A DNA stretch of 64,000 bases from Undibacterium sp. 5I1 (GCF_034314085.1 NZ_JAVIWI010000001.1:2666001-2730000), one strand, 5' to 3'. Positions 1-9,694 are shown, counted from the stretch's first letter. Made by a program: numbers and translations. The notes: a model not told the origin generated them from the sequence alone.

Positions 1-195
1 CGCGAACTGCTGCGTGAAGCCAAACAATTCAACCCGCGAGAATTCCGCGTGATGGCGTCGCAAGTCGTAGTTGATATGTTTTTAGAAGAAGAGTCGCAGC
101 ATTTAGCTATGCTAGGAGACTTCATCGGTAAGCCGATATCGCTGCAAGTAGAAAGCGTATTCCCACAGGAACAGTACGATATTATTTTGATGTAA
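1..195 (+). CDS. rng: Ribonuclease G, C-terminal end (partial)
   Basis: Only the last 64 codons are present; the reading frame is open from base 1 and stops at TAA 193-195. The translated tail carries LEEESQ, then DFIGKPISLQVE and ends QEQYDIILM, which fits the conserved C-terminus of RNase G/RNase E family endoribonucleases that mature 16S rRNA 5' ends and trim mRNA. The catalytic S1 and DNase I-like domains lie outside the window, so the assignment rests on the tail alone. RNase E is the alternative but usually has a long disordered C-terminal extension that is absent here. Confidence 0.72.
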   Translation, partial: RELLREAKQFNPREFRVMASQVVVDMFLEEESQHLAMLGDFIGKPISLQVESVFPQEQYDIILM

Positions 196-220
196 AGGTC
201 TCTGCTAGTCAGTAGCCAGT

Positions 221-310
221 AGGGTGCACCATGAGTACCAATCAAGCCGAGGAAATAATTTGCGCTAGAAATGACGTTGCTTAAGTAAAGCGTCGCGCAT
301 GGCGCACCTT
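221..310. repeat. Imperfect inverted repeat downstream of rng
   Basis: The arms AGGGTGCACCATG (221-233) and CATGGCGCACCTT (298-310) are reverse complements at 11 of 13 positions and enclose 64 bp. It lies just behind the rng stop codon, has no T-run of a terminator, and resembles the GGTGC-type palindromes often scattered between bacterial genes. Function is not known. Confidence 0.5.
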
Positions 311-350
311 ACTGAACTAAGGAATATAAAAGGGAACTGCTAAACTTAGA

Positions 351-414
351 ACGTCCAATCATTCTGCGGCCTCTGGCGCATTTTAGGCTTGTAAGCCGCA
401 GAATGATTGGACGT
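351..414. repeat. Perfect 20-bp inverted repeat, 24-nt loop
   Basis: Positions 351-370 (ACGTCCAATCATTCTGCGGC) and 395-414 are exact reverse complements. They lie 38 bp before the start of the acyltransferase gene. There is no following T-run, so it is not a standard terminator; it may be a repetitive-element hairpin or act in the leader of the next gene. The GTCCAATCATT core faintly recalls the hairpin of the repeat family described elsewhere in this window, but the TATACTCCCC ends are missing. Confidence 0.7.
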
Positions 415-452
415 CTGATATTCAAATAAAAAATCTGCCGACAACATCACCT

Positions 453-1547
453 ATGACAAATCGAGCTATCTGGGTTGACTATGCTAAAGCCATCGGCATT
501 TTACTGGTGGTGTATGGTCATGTGGCCCGCGGTGTCTGGAATGCCGGAATCCCTTTTGATCAAGCTACCTACTCATTGATCGATAGTGTGATTTATAGCT
601 TTCACATGCCATTGTTTTTCTTTTTATCGGGTCTATTTTTTAATGCCTCATTCCAAAAATACGGCGCTAAAAATCTGCTCATTGGTAAGCTGGAAACCAT
701 TGCCTATCCTTACGTAGTTTGGTCTCTACTGCAAGGCATGGTTGAAGTGTTTTTATCTAAATACACAAATGGCAAAGTCAGTATTGCAGAAGTGCTGGCT
801 TTATTCTGGATGCCTCGTGCGCACTTTTGGTTTTTATATGTACTATTTTTGGTATTTATATTAGCGACCTTACTGCATCGTTTTCTTCAGCTGAACGTAG
901 CGTCATCTAAATTGCGTCCCTTAGCCTTGGTATTGCTTATCACTTCTGCGCTGTACGTTGGTAATGGCAACGGCAACATGGTTGCGCCCTTCCCTATTGA
1001 TTATCTTATGGCTTACTTTGTGTTTTTTGTACTGGGCATACAATCCGAACAGCTTGCTGAGGTCATCACCACACGGCCTCTGCTATGGCTGACCACAAGT
1101 ACGTGCGCATTTGTGGCGGCACAATGGGGTTTTCATCAAGGGCTAGGGTTGACGTATCTGCAGCAGGGACTGCTGAGCTTATTACTGGCGGTGATTTCTA
1201 TCGTCTTCATTTGTAGCATTGCTGTTTTTCTAGCCCAATTATCGCAACCTACGGCACGGGCTGGCTTACCACCATCACTAGCTTTGCTGTCATTCATCGG
1301 TTCATGCTCGATGACGATTTATCTGATGCATGTGCTGGTGGCAAGCGGCCTGCGGATAGTGCTAAGCAAATTATTGGGAGTGAGTAATTTAGCGGTACAT
1401 TTGCTGCTTGGCTGCCTTGCCGGTGTTGCAATACCAATCCTGATTGATCGCTTGAGTAAGCGATCGGCGTTCTCATCACTAGCGTATTTATTTTATCCGC
1501 CACGGAGATTGTCTCTCAAACCGGGTTCGGAAAATAAACCCGGCTAG
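453..1547 (+). CDS. Acyltransferase 3 family membrane protein
   Basis: A 364-residue polytopic membrane protein with the acyltransferase-3 (OafA/NolL/WecH-like) signature at its N-terminus: WVDYAKAIGILLVVYGH (about residues 8-24) holding the family's conserved histidine, followed by FHMPLFFFLSG near residue 52. About ten hydrophobic segments span the whole protein. Members transfer acetyl or other acyl groups to sugars of surface polysaccharides or other envelope molecules. The neighbouring waaF, msbA and waaL make decoration of lipopolysaccharide a reasonable guess, though this gene is convergent with them and not in their operon. The ATG at 453 has no strong ribosome site but is followed at once by the family motif. 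The substrate cannot be told from sequence. Confidence 0.85.
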   Translation: MTNRAIWVDYAKAIGILLVVYGHVARGVWNAGIPFDQATYSLIDSVIYSFHMPLFFFLSGLFFNASFQKYGAKNLLIGKLETIAYPYVVWSLLQGMVEVFLSKYTNGKVSIAEVLALFWMPRAHFWFLYVLFLVFILATLLHRFLQLNVASSKLRPLALVLLITSALYVGNGNGNMVAPFPIDYLMAYFVFFVLGIQSEQLAEVITTRPLLWLTTSTCAFVAAQWGFHQGLGLTYLQQGLLSLLLAVISIVFICSIAVFLAQLSQPTARAGLPPSLALLSFIGSCSMTIYLMHVLVASGLRIVLSKLLGVSNLAVHLLLGCLAGVAIPILIDRLSKRSAFSSLAYLFYPPRRLSLKPGSENKPG

Positions 1548-1565
1548 ATATCCGAGACTGCAATC

Positions 1566-2612
1566 TCAAGCTTGCTCTATCCGCTCTATCTGCTCTACGA
1601 TCTTCCAGATGCTATCACTGCTTAATTGCTGCATACAATTTTGATGGCCTAACGGACACTCACGCTGTTTACATGGCGAGCAACTTAAGCGCAAGGATAG
1701 TGAATAAGCGATATCTGAAAATGGCGGCGCATGGTCAGGGTCCGTAGGTCCGTATAAGGCGATCACAGGACGATTTAATGCCGAGGCAATATGCAGCAGG
1801 CCCGAGTCATTACTGACGATCGTAGCGGCGCTGGCGATCAGCGCAATCGCTTGATCCAGGCTGGTCTTGCCTGCCAGATGATGGACTTGCGGGCAAAGCT
1901 GGCGAATTTCTTCACACACCGCCTGATCTTTGGGCGAACCTAGCAAAACGATTTGGGTATCTGGCCGCATCTGTAAAATCTGTATTGCCAACTGCGCAAA
2001 ATGGCTAGTCGGCCAGCGTTTTGCATTGCCAAATTCTGCCCCCGGTGCGAAAGCGATCACCGGCTTTTCTACCAACAAGCCAAGCTGTTCTAACACCTTG
2101 GCAATTTGCGCAGGTGCAACCGACAAGCTGGGACGTGGAATCGTTGTGACTACTGTACTTGCTGGCACACTGGCTAATGCGGCATAAAACGGTACCATCG
2201 CGCGCGGCGCAAGCGGATCGTCATGATGCATTACATTAATCAGTCCGTACCGGCTCTCACCTTTATAGCCGATCCGTTTCGGAATACCGGCCAGCCAGGG
2301 GATTAAAGCAAACTTCAAGGTATTCGGCAAAATATAGGCAGCAACATAAGCTCGCTGACGTAATTGTCGGGCATAGCGCCAGCGCTCACGCAATTGCAAA
2401 GATCCATGTTTGAACGGTGTCTCCAGCACGCTATCGACTTCCGGCATGGCGCGCAATACGGGCGCAACCCAAGCCGCTGCCAGTACATCAATCGCATGCT
2501 GTGGGTAGCGTTGTTTTAAGAGCTGCAACAAAGGCTGCGCCATGACTGCATCACCAATCCAGTTTGGGGCGATGACTAAGATGCGTGCCGCGCTGATAGA
2601 TTCTGCATTCAT
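1566..2612 (-). CDS. waaF: ADP-heptose:LPS heptosyltransferase II
   Basis: A 348-residue glycosyltransferase of family GT9. The N-terminus ILVIAPNWIGDAVM (about residues 11-24) is the WaaF fingerprint, and SNDSGLLHIASALNRPVIALYG in the C-terminal half holds the nucleotide-sugar binding loop. The enzyme adds the second heptose to the inner core of lipopolysaccharide on the cytoplasmic face of the inner membrane. It lies 8 bp behind msbA on the same strand, so the two are almost surely co-transcribed: core assembly followed by lipid A-core export. A cysteine cluster near the C-terminus (CSPCKQRECPLGHQNC) is commonly seen in this family. The 18-bp gap to the convergent acyltransferase has no clear terminator; the nearest hairpin is CCGGGTT/AACCCGG at 1521-1543. 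Confidence 0.92.
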   Translation of the reverse strand: MNAESISAARILVIAPNWIGDAVMAQPLLQLLKQRYPQHAIDVLAAAWVAPVLRAMPEVDSVLETPFKHGSLQLRERWRYARQLRQRAYVAAYILPNTLKFALIPWLAGIPKRIGYKGESRYGLINVMHHDDPLAPRAMVPFYAALASVPASTVVTTIPRPSLSVAPAQIAKVLEQLGLLVEKPVIAFAPGAEFGNAKRWPTSHFAQLAIQILQMRPDTQIVLLGSPKDQAVCEEIRQLCPQVHHLAGKTSLDQAIALIASAATIVSNDSGLLHIASALNRPVIALYGPTDPDHAPPFSDIAYSLSLRLSCSPCKQRECPLGHQNCMQQLSSDSIWKIVEQIERIEQA

Positions 2613-2620
2613 ACTGAGAT

Positions 2621-4369
2621 TTATGCTGATGCCGTGAACTGCAGGCGATATAAATTAGCGTACACACCGTCTTTTGCCAGCAGCTCTGCGTGTGTCCCTA
2701 TCTCGCTGATACTACCGTCGACTAACACAGCAATCCGGCTGGCGCGCTCTATCGTAGATAAACGATGTGCAATCACTAAAGTCGTTCTGCCTTGCATCAG
2801 CTCGTCCAATGCCGATTGCACTGCGCGCTCGGACTCAGAATCCAAGGCTGAAGTTGCCTCATCCAAAATCAGAATCGGCGCATCTTTATAGATCGCCCGG
2901 GCAATTGCTAAGCGTTGACGCTGGCCGCCAGATAAACGGCTCCCGTTGTCACCAATCATGGTTTGCAGGCCCTCAGGCAATTCCTGTACAACATCATCCA
3001 TATGTGAAGCGGTAACGGCAGCAGCAATCCGCACCCGGTCTGGCTGTGCATCACCATAGGCAATATTGGCGGCGACCGTATCATCAAACAAGACCACACT
3101 TTGGCTGACCATTGCGATTTGCGCGCGCAAGCTGGTGAGTGAAATATTATTGAGCGAAACGCCATCCAATAAAATATCTCCGCCAGTTGCCTGATAAAAC
3201 CGCGGCACCAAATTCACCAGCGAGGTCTTGCCACCGCCAGACATACCCACCAAGGCCAAGGTCTCTCCAGGCTGGATACTTAGATTGATATTTTTCAGTG
3301 CAATTTGCTCTTGGCCTGGATAGCTAAAGCTAGTGTTAATAAATTCCAGCTTGCCTTGAGCTCTGGCAGTTAATGCAGCGGCGCTAGGGCTATCATTTTC
3401 TGGCACGGCGTCTATCATGGAGAACACGGATTCTGCTGCGGCCATGCCACGTTGTAAGGGACCGTTAAGATCAGCTAGTCTTTTTAAGGGCGCTAATAAC
3501 AGCATCATCGCCATAATAAATTCAACAAAATTACCCACTGAAGTCTTGTTTTGGACAACCGCTAACATGACCACTACGGAAACCGCACAAGCCGCAAGTA
3601 TTTGGGTAATTGGCGTGGTTGATGCGACTGCAATCGTAGTTTTCATCGCATAGCCACGCAGCTTTTCATTCTTTAGATCGAAGCGCTGTTGCTCATATTT
3701 TTGCCCGCCAAAAATACGGATCACCTGGCTAGCGCGAGTGGTTTCCTCAATGACCTGCGTCAGCTCGCCATTGACTTCTAACTGATCATGGTTGAGCTTG
3801 CGCAGTCGCTTACTGACCCTGCGTATCAGCAAGGCCATTGCAGGAATCAGGATCAAGGTAACCAAAGTCAATTTCCAATTAATCCACAGCAAATAGATGA
3901 ACAATACCGCGACAGTAAATGAATCACGGAATAAAGTCGTGATCGATACTTTGACCATTTCTACGATTTGCTGCGCCTCAAACATGATGGTATTAATCAC
4001 GCGTCCACTAGATTCTGTTTGATAAAAATTAATCGGCACACTTAAAATCCGGGCAAAAACTTGGGCGCGTAAATCGTTTAACTGACTAGCCGCGATCCAT
4101 GACATGAAGTAGCTGGTAGTGAAGGTGCATAGTCCGCGCAAAATAAAAATACCGACGATGGCGGCGGGGATTTTCCATAATGGTAAATTGGTTTTTTCAC
4201 CCTTAAAACCATGATCCAGCAGATATCCAAATACTCTTGGAAACATGGCCTCCGTCAAAGCCGTTAGCAACATCGTAATTACAGTAATCCATAACATGTT
4301 GCGGTGTGTGCGCATTGACGCCCATAAACGTCGAGAAATTTCTAGTGTCTGTTGATTGATAATTGCCAT
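2621..4369 (-). CDS. msbA: Lipid A-core flippase, ABC transporter MsbA
   Basis: A 582-residue half-transporter: six membrane segments in the first ~310 residues fused to an ABC ATPase. The ATPase shows Walker A GMSGGGKTS (near 374), the signature LSGGQRQR (near 483), Walker B ILILDEATSALD and the switch histidine in VIAHRLST. MsbA flips lipid A-core across the inner membrane and works as a homodimer. Length equals that of the family (about 580). It heads a two-gene unit with waaF (8-bp gap). The start at 4369 lacks a good Shine-Dalgarno sequence, but the N-terminal sequence in this frame looks normal for MsbA. Confidence 0.93.
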   Translation of the reverse strand: MAIINQQTLEISRRLWASMRTHRNMLWITVITMLLTALTEAMFPRVFGYLLDHGFKGEKTNLPLWKIPAAIVGIFILRGLCTFTTSYFMSWIAASQLNDLRAQVFARILSVPINFYQTESSGRVINTIMFEAQQIVEMVKVSITTLFRDSFTVAVLFIYLLWINWKLTLVTLILIPAMALLIRRVSKRLRKLNHDQLEVNGELTQVIEETTRASQVIRIFGGQKYEQQRFDLKNEKLRGYAMKTTIAVASTTPITQILAACAVSVVVMLAVVQNKTSVGNFVEFIMAMMLLLAPLKRLADLNGPLQRGMAAAESVFSMIDAVPENDSPSAAALTARAQGKLEFINTSFSYPGQEQIALKNINLSIQPGETLALVGMSGGGKTSLVNLVPRFYQATGGDILLDGVSLNNISLTSLRAQIAMVSQSVVLFDDTVAANIAYGDAQPDRVRIAAAVTASHMDDVVQELPEGLQTMIGDNGSRLSGGQRQRLAIARAIYKDAPILILDEATSALDSESERAVQSALDELMQGRTTLVIAHRLSTIERASRIAVLVDGSISEIGTHAELLAKDGVYANLYRLQFTASA

Positions 4370-4764
4370 TATTTAATTTTTCATTGTCCATATTTTATGC
4401 GGCTTCCAGGGCATTTTTGCTCTGAGAGGCTTATATTGATTGGACGATCCTTTTCGTTTTTTTAATTAATTGACTATACGATGTCAGGCTTGTTGTGCTT
4501 ATTTTTGCCTTCGCGCTCATTATTAGGACTTACGGAAAAATCAAAACCCCTCACCACAAAGGCACAGAGGCACAGAGGCACAGAGGAAGAACAAATGAAG
4601 ACTAAGGCAGGATTTCGCTGTTCTCCTGATTTTCTCTGTGCCTCTGTGTCTCTGTGTTGAGAGGTCTTGATGTTTTATATTAAGCCCTCTGGTTCCGTGT
4701 GAATGGCAGCAAACAGCTTTCCGTTTTGCGTAAGCCCTCCTTATTAAGTCATACTTATTAAGTC
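4370..4764. other. Intergenic region between waaL and msbA
   Basis: No gene is seen. It must contain the msbA promoter, and most of its length (4527-4739) is the nested inverted-repeat element listed separately. The end near waaL has a short near-repeat, TTATTAAGTC, at about 4741-4768. Confidence 0.6.
4527..4739. repeat. Nested inverted-repeat element with CACAGAGG repeats
   Basis: Outer arms GGACTTACGGAAAA (from 4527) and TTTTGCGTAAGCCC (to about 4738) match as reverse complements at 11 of 14 positions. Inside, 4541-4586 carries three tandem GGCACAGA-type units, and 4634-4670 carries their inverted counterpart (CTCTGTGCCTCTGTGTC then GAGAGGTCTTGA). The transcript would fold into one long hairpin with a ~50-nt loop. 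CACAGAGGCACAGAGG-type palindromes are found scattered between genes in many bacteria. No open frame or transposase is present, so this is a miniature repeat or non-autonomous element. Confidence 0.7.
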
Positions 4765-6117
4765 CTACTTATTATTTTTGATGTTGCTTTCGTTATTACT
4801 TCTGATGTTACTTCTGCCTACCCCGGCCAGCGGAATGGCAAGCAAAATCATAAACGCCATACCAAAGACACCATCACGTAAGATCGCATTAAACATCCCG
4901 CCTATCATCATGGTCATTCCCAGCATCGCCAGCAACATGGCACGATCACTGTCATTCGGCGAGGCACGCATACGGTAGGCTACTTGCAATTGCGTACACC
5001 ATATCCATAACAAAGCGGCAACACCCGCAATACCTAGCTCGGTAAAGTACAGCAGATAGTCATTATGAGGCGTGGTCATGGTGCCACTCCTCAGCGATTT
5101 GGCACGCTCCTGATAGAGTGGCATCCAATTGGCAATGCCGTGTCCTGTCCACGGTTGCTCGGCGATGATCTGACTGGTGACCTTGTATATCTCCAGGCGC
5201 ATGCCGTCATCACCGACGCTTTTACCCTGACCAAAAGAATGTATCTGATGCACTGTGCACTCAGCCCTAGTGAGCAATATTTGCACAGGTGTGGTCTGTT
5301 GCATCTCATTCACCACACAGGTGGCAGGAGCAGGCAAATTAACAACGTATTGCCATGCGCCTGCGAATCCGGCTATCAGACATCCCAATATTGCAGCGCT
5401 GCGCCACGACCAACGCAAATTGCGGCATGCAATCATCAGGCAAAGCAAGACAAAAGTCACACTGGCAGTGCGAGTTTTTGCCAGCAGCATCAAGGCTGCA
5501 ACGACATAAATCAATACGACTATTCTGACTAGCTTGTGATCTTTGCGCAGAAGTAATTCGTGCAACATCCAGGCAGAGGACAAGGCCAGCAAGACCCCTA
5601 GTAAGATCGATTTATTTCCTTCATACACAACATAACTACGGAACATGGTGTTGTTCGGCAAAACATGGAGAAAATTTAAATAATACAAAGTAGCCGCAAA
5701 AATCGCTCCGGCAAAAAATATTTTCAATGCTTTTTGTTGCCATACACCGGCGCCTACACTGAGAAACGGGAGCAAAAATAGATAGGTCTGGTAGTGAAAA
5801 AAACCAGACCAGAATTCGCCAGCGGGCCTGTTGTGTATCAGCGCAATCACAATACTGACAGCACTTAGCGTTAGCACTGGCCACAACATAGGACTAGCAC
5901 GAACAACTTGTAACTTTTGAGAAAAATTTCCTGACACGAGCAAGCTGATATAAAACAATAAAACGCCGAGATACATCACACCGACTGGAAAAAATAAAGT
6001 CAGTGGAAGACAGGCTAATATTTGTTGCGGCATTGCTAAGCGCCACCCAGAAGATGACTCAGTAATGTCCATAGTAATCGCTGGTTCGATATGAGAATTA
6101 GATAGTTGATCAGGCAT
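4765..6117 (-). CDS. waaL: O-antigen ligase family membrane protein
   Basis: About 450 residues with some eleven hydrophobic segments and, late in the protein, the Wzy_C/O-antigen ligase loop with TPHNDYLLYFTELGIAG (near residue 345). Such proteins join O-antigen (or another lipid-linked glycan) to lipid A-core on the periplasmic face. The ATG at 6117 lies inside the end of dnaE (ATGCCTGA overlap, 8 bp), which suggests translational coupling; a longer frame opens with GTG at 6153 but has no better ribosome site. Nearness to waaF and msbA supports an LPS role, although the gene is transcribed as a tail of dnaE. A polysaccharide polymerase of the same fold cannot be ruled out. Confidence 0.8.
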   Translation of the reverse strand: MPDQLSNSHIEPAITMDITESSSGWRLAMPQQILACLPLTLFFPVGVMYLGVLLFYISLLVSGNFSQKLQVVRASPMLWPVLTLSAVSIVIALIHNRPAGEFWSGFFHYQTYLFLLPFLSVGAGVWQQKALKIFFAGAIFAATLYYLNFLHVLPNNTMFRSYVVYEGNKSILLGVLLALSSAWMLHELLLRKDHKLVRIVVLIYVVAALMLLAKTRTASVTFVLLCLMIACRNLRWSWRSAAILGCLIAGFAGAWQYVVNLPAPATCVVNEMQQTTPVQILLTRAECTVHQIHSFGQGKSVGDDGMRLEIYKVTSQIIAEQPWTGHGIANWMPLYQERAKSLRSGTMTTPHNDYLLYFTELGIAGVAALLWIWCTQLQVAYRMRASPNDSDRAMLLAMLGMTMMIGGMFNAILRDGVFGMAFMILLAIPLAGVGRSNIRSNNESNIKNNK

Positions 6118-9100
6118 ATTCAATCTGCACTTTGTCCGGCGATAACCACTCACCTAATTTTTGTCGTAAATGATCGTCTGGACTGACTCGCCATTGATCA
6201 GATAAATATAATTCGGCACATGACTCTTTATTTCGATAGCGGATCAAAACCGGGCAGCCCGCTGGATTAAGACTAGGTTTGAGTATGTCTTGTAATTTCT
6301 TCAGATCAGCACCTGCGTCTAATGACAAACATAAGCCTTGCGAAAACTCTACACGCGCCCTGCCGATATCCATCACTTTTTCAGCAGTGATTCTAAGTCC
6401 ACCAGAGAATCTATCTTCTGATACTTTACCGAATACAGCTAAGAACTCATCTTCTTTAAATAAGTTTTTACACTCATCCAGCATTTCGCTATAAACCGTT
6501 ACATCGACGGTGGCAGTGCCATCATCTAAGGTGACGATTAATATCTTGCCGCGTTGTGTCATTTGGGTACGCAATGCAGCAATCACGCCACCAATCAAAC
6601 GCACATCTCGTGAAGGTTCTAACTTCAACAAAGTAGTTTTGATGAACTGCCGAACCTCCGGTGCATAGGCATCAAACAAATGACCAGACAGATAAAAACC
6701 GAGTGCTAATTTCTCTTCCATCAAGCGCTGCTTGTCAGTCCAATGCTCTGCTTTGACATACTCCGGCGGTGGGATCATATCTTCATGATCGCCAAATAAG
6801 CTCACTTGATTTATTTCCGCTTCTGCTTGTTCTGCAGCTTCCATCGCCAGCGGCACAGTGGCTAATAAAACTGCACGATCTTTGCCCAGACTGTCCATTG
6901 CACCAGCGCGTATCAATGATTCAAACGTGCGGCGATTCACTTGGCGTTTGTCTACACGCTTGGCAAAGTCAAACAAACTGACAAAGGGTCCGCCGGCAGT
7001 ACGAGCGGCAACAATGCTTTCAATTGCATTTTGTCCTGAGCCTTTTACAGCACCCAGACCATAGCGAATTTGCGTCGCTTTTTTTCCCGGCTCACCGACA
7101 GGAATAAAGCGATAATCTGATTGATTAATATCCGGCGGCAGCAAAGTCAGTTTGCAGACATCCAGCGTATCTTCCACCAAAATTTTAATCTTGTCGGTGT
7201 CATCCATTGCCAGCGACAAGTTGGCTGCCATAAACGCGGCAGGATGATGTGCTTTGAGATAAGCCGTGTGATAAGACAACAACGCGTAAGCCGCAGCATG
7301 AGATTTGTTAAATCCGTAGCCGGCAAACTTTTCCATCAAATCGAAAATCTCATCGGCTTTGGATTGCGGCAAACCGTCTTTAGCAGCGCCATCACGGAAA
7401 ATCTGACGATGTTCCGCCATTTCTTCCGCTTTCTTTTTACCCATCGCGCGACGCAACAAATCGGCGCCGCCGAGTGAGTAACCGCCGACCACCTGCGCCA
7501 TCTGCATTACCTGCTCTTGATACACCATGATGCCGTAGGTTTCGGACAAAATGCCTTCGGTACGCGGATCAGGATAATCAAACTTCTCACCATGCTTACG
7601 TTTACAAAAATCGGGGATAAGGTCCATAGGGCCAGGGCGGTATAAAGCCACCAGAGCGATAATGTCTTCAAACCGATCCGGACGTGCATCCTTTAACATG
7701 CCTTGCATACCGCGGCTTTCTAGCTGGAATACGGCAACAGTTTTCGCTTTGGTTAATAACTCATAAGACGGTCTGTCATTCAGTGGCAATTTAGCCAGAT
7801 CAAAATCGGCCATCGCTGGGTCTAACATTTTGATGTAGCGAACGGCACGATCCAAAATCGTCAGTGTAGTCAAACCCAAAAAGTCGAACTTCACCAGGCC
7901 AACAGCTTCGACATCATCTTTGTCGTATTGCGATACCACACCAGAATCGCCACCTTGCGTGTACAAAGGGCAAAAATCTGTGAGCTTGCCAGGAGCAATT
8001 AAAACACCACCGGCATGCATACCAATATTGCGGGTAATACCTTCGACTTGTTGTGCCAGATCGAGCAGGGTTTTGACTTCTTCTTCGTTTTCCTGCCGCT
8101 CGGCCAGCATTGGCTCTTCAATAATCGCCTCGGCAATGGTGACTTGTTTGCCAGGTTTAAACGGGATCAGTTTTGAAATGCCGTCGCAAAACATATAGCC
8201 AAAATCGAGTACACGACCAACGTCACGGATTGCACCTTTTGCGGCCATGGTGCCGAAGGTTGCGATCTGCGATACCGCCTCTTTTCCATATCGATCTTTC
8301 ACATATTGAATGACGCGATCACGCCCTTCTTGGCAAAAATCAATATCAAAATCGGGCATCGATACCCGTTCTGGATTTAAGAAACGCTCGAACAGCAAAT
8401 TGTATTCAAGTGGATCCAGATCGGTAATCAACAAGGAATACGCAACCAATGAACCGGCACCTGATCCACGGCCTGGACCAACTGGTACGCCATTATTTTT
8501 TGCCCATTGAATAAAGTCGGCAACAATCAAGAAATATCCCGGGAAGCCCATCTTGATAATCGTATCGGTCTCAAACTTCAGGCGAGATTCGTAGCGCTCT
8601 CTTTGTAGTTCGCGCTTTTCCACATCGGGATAAAGTTGCGCCAGTCTTAGCTCTAATCCTTTTTCAACTTCTGCGACCAAAAAATCATTAATCGTCATGC
8701 CATCCGGTGTAGGGAAATCTGGCAACTTTGGCTTACCTAATTCCAAAGTCAAATTACAGCGTTTGGCGATCTCAACTGCATTCTGTAAGGCACCCGGCAG
8801 ATCGGCAAATAACTCGACCATTTCAGCTTGCGTTTTAAAGCATTGCTGATCATTAAAGCGTCGCACGCGACGACCATTGGCCAACATATCGCCCTCTGCG
8901 ATACAGGTACGCGCCTCATGGGCAATAAAGTCTTCTTTGTTGATGAACTGTATAGGATGAGTAGCAACAACGGGCAAGCGTAATTTAGTTGCTAATGCAA
9001 GCGCTTGACGCACATGCGCTTCCATGTTCGGCTGCCCTGCACGTTGAATTTCAATGTAAAAGTGATTAGGGAAAATAGTCGCCCAACGTTGCGCGTTGGC

Positions 9101-9694
9101 TTCAGCCGCATCTAAATTACCATTATCAATCGCGATGCCAACATCGCCAAAATGAGCGCCAGATAAAACGATTAAGCTTGGTTGCTCACTTGTTTTTTGA
9201 TCTGCTTCAAATAATGCCTGCAACCATTCAAAACGAATTTCTGCACGCCCACGATGTTGATTGCTCAACCAGGCTTGCGCTAACAACTCGCATAACTGCA
9301 AATAGCCTTTGCGATTTTTTACCAGCAACAACAAGCGCGATGGTTTATCCCGGTCTGCATCATTCGTAATCCATGCATCGCAGCCAGCAATCGGCTTAAC
9401 TCCTTTACTGCGAGCACCTTTGTAAAACTTGACCATCGCGAACAAGTTAGCTAAATCAGTGATCGCTAACGCAGGCTGCTTGTCTTTGAGCGCCGCCTTG
9501 ATGACATCATCAATACGCACCAAGCCATCGACAATCGAATATTCCGAATGCAAACGTAAATGTACAAATTGAGGAAAAGTGTTTTGATGCAAGACTGATA
9601 TTGGGGCTGGTGTTGCAGCCAACGCGGCATCGGTGTTAACAGTTGCGGCTATCGCAAGGCTTGAATCTTGGGGAAGAGGTAGTTCAGTAGTCAT
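6110..9694 (-). CDS. dnaE: DNA polymerase III alpha subunit
   Basis: 1194 residues, the normal size of replicative DnaE1. Order of domains: PHP domain (FVHLRLHSEYSIVDGL near residue 43), polymerase palm with the catalytic carboxylates in PDFDIDFCQEGRDR (near 450), the fingers and helix-hairpin-helix region (VDKRQVNRRTFESLIRAGA), then the OB fold (LIVTLDDGTATVDVTVYSEM) and C-terminal tau-binding tail. It is the catalytic subunit of the chromosomal replicase. The first ~38 residues are an alanine-rich lead before the PHP domain; a start closer to the PHP domain is possible, but the ATG at 9694 opens a continuous frame. waaL overlaps its 3' end. Confidence 0.97.
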   Translation of the reverse strand: MTTELPLPQDSSLAIAATVNTDAALAATPAPISVLHQNTFPQFVHLRLHSEYSIVDGLVRIDDVIKAALKDKQPALAITDLANLFAMVKFYKGARSKGVKPIAGCDAWITNDADRDKPSRLLLLVKNRKGYLQLCELLAQAWLSNQHRGRAEIRFEWLQALFEADQKTSEQPSLIVLSGAHFGDVGIAIDNGNLDAAEANAQRWATIFPNHFYIEIQRAGQPNMEAHVRQALALATKLRLPVVATHPIQFINKEDFIAHEARTCIAEGDMLANGRRVRRFNDQQCFKTQAEMVELFADLPGALQNAVEIAKRCNLTLELGKPKLPDFPTPDGMTINDFLVAEVEKGLELRLAQLYPDVEKRELQRERYESRLKFETDTIIKMGFPGYFLIVADFIQWAKNNGVPVGPGRGSGAGSLVAYSLLITDLDPLEYNLLFERFLNPERVSMPDFDIDFCQEGRDRVIQYVKDRYGKEAVSQIATFGTMAAKGAIRDVGRVLDFGYMFCDGISKLIPFKPGKQVTIAEAIIEEPMLAERQENEEEVKTLLDLAQQVEGITRNIGMHAGGVLIAPGKLTDFCPLYTQGGDSGVVSQYDKDDVEAVGLVKFDFLGLTTLTILDRAVRYIKMLDPAMADFDLAKLPLNDRPSYELLTKAKTVAVFQLESRGMQGMLKDARPDRFEDIIALVALYRPGPMDLIPDFCKRKHGEKFDYPDPRTEGILSETYGIMVYQEQVMQMAQVVGGYSLGGADLLRRAMGKKKAEEMAEHRQIFRDGAAKDGLPQSKADEIFDLMEKFAGYGFNKSHAAAYALLSYHTAYLKAHHPAAFMAANLSLAMDDTDKIKILVEDTLDVCKLTLLPPDINQSDYRFIPVGEPGKKATQIRYGLGAVKGSGQNAIESIVAARTAGGPFVSLFDFAKRVDKRQVNRRTFESLIRAGAMDSLGKDRAVLLATVPLAMEAAEQAEAEINQVSLFGDHEDMIPPPEYVKAEHWTDKQRLMEEKLALGFYLSGHLFDAYAPEVRQFIKTTLLKLEPSRDVRLIGGVIAALRTQMTQRGKILIVTLDDGTATVDVTVYSEMLDECKNLFKEDEFLAVFGKVSEDRFSGGLRITAEKVMDIGRARVEFSQGLCLSLDAGADLKKLQDILKPSLNPAGCPVLIRYRNKESCAELYLSDQWRVSPDDHLRQKLGEWLSPDKVQIEYA

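Noticed and set aside
1521..1543. CCGGGTT/AACCCGG hairpin as terminator for waaF/acyltransferase
   Set aside because: It is inside the acyltransferase coding end and has no T-run on either side.
4381..4446. Possible eighth copy of the TATACTCCCC repeat before msbA (GTCCATATTTTA ... TTGGACGA)
   Set aside because: The GTCCA/TGGAC pair is too far apart and the TATACTCCCC ends are missing.
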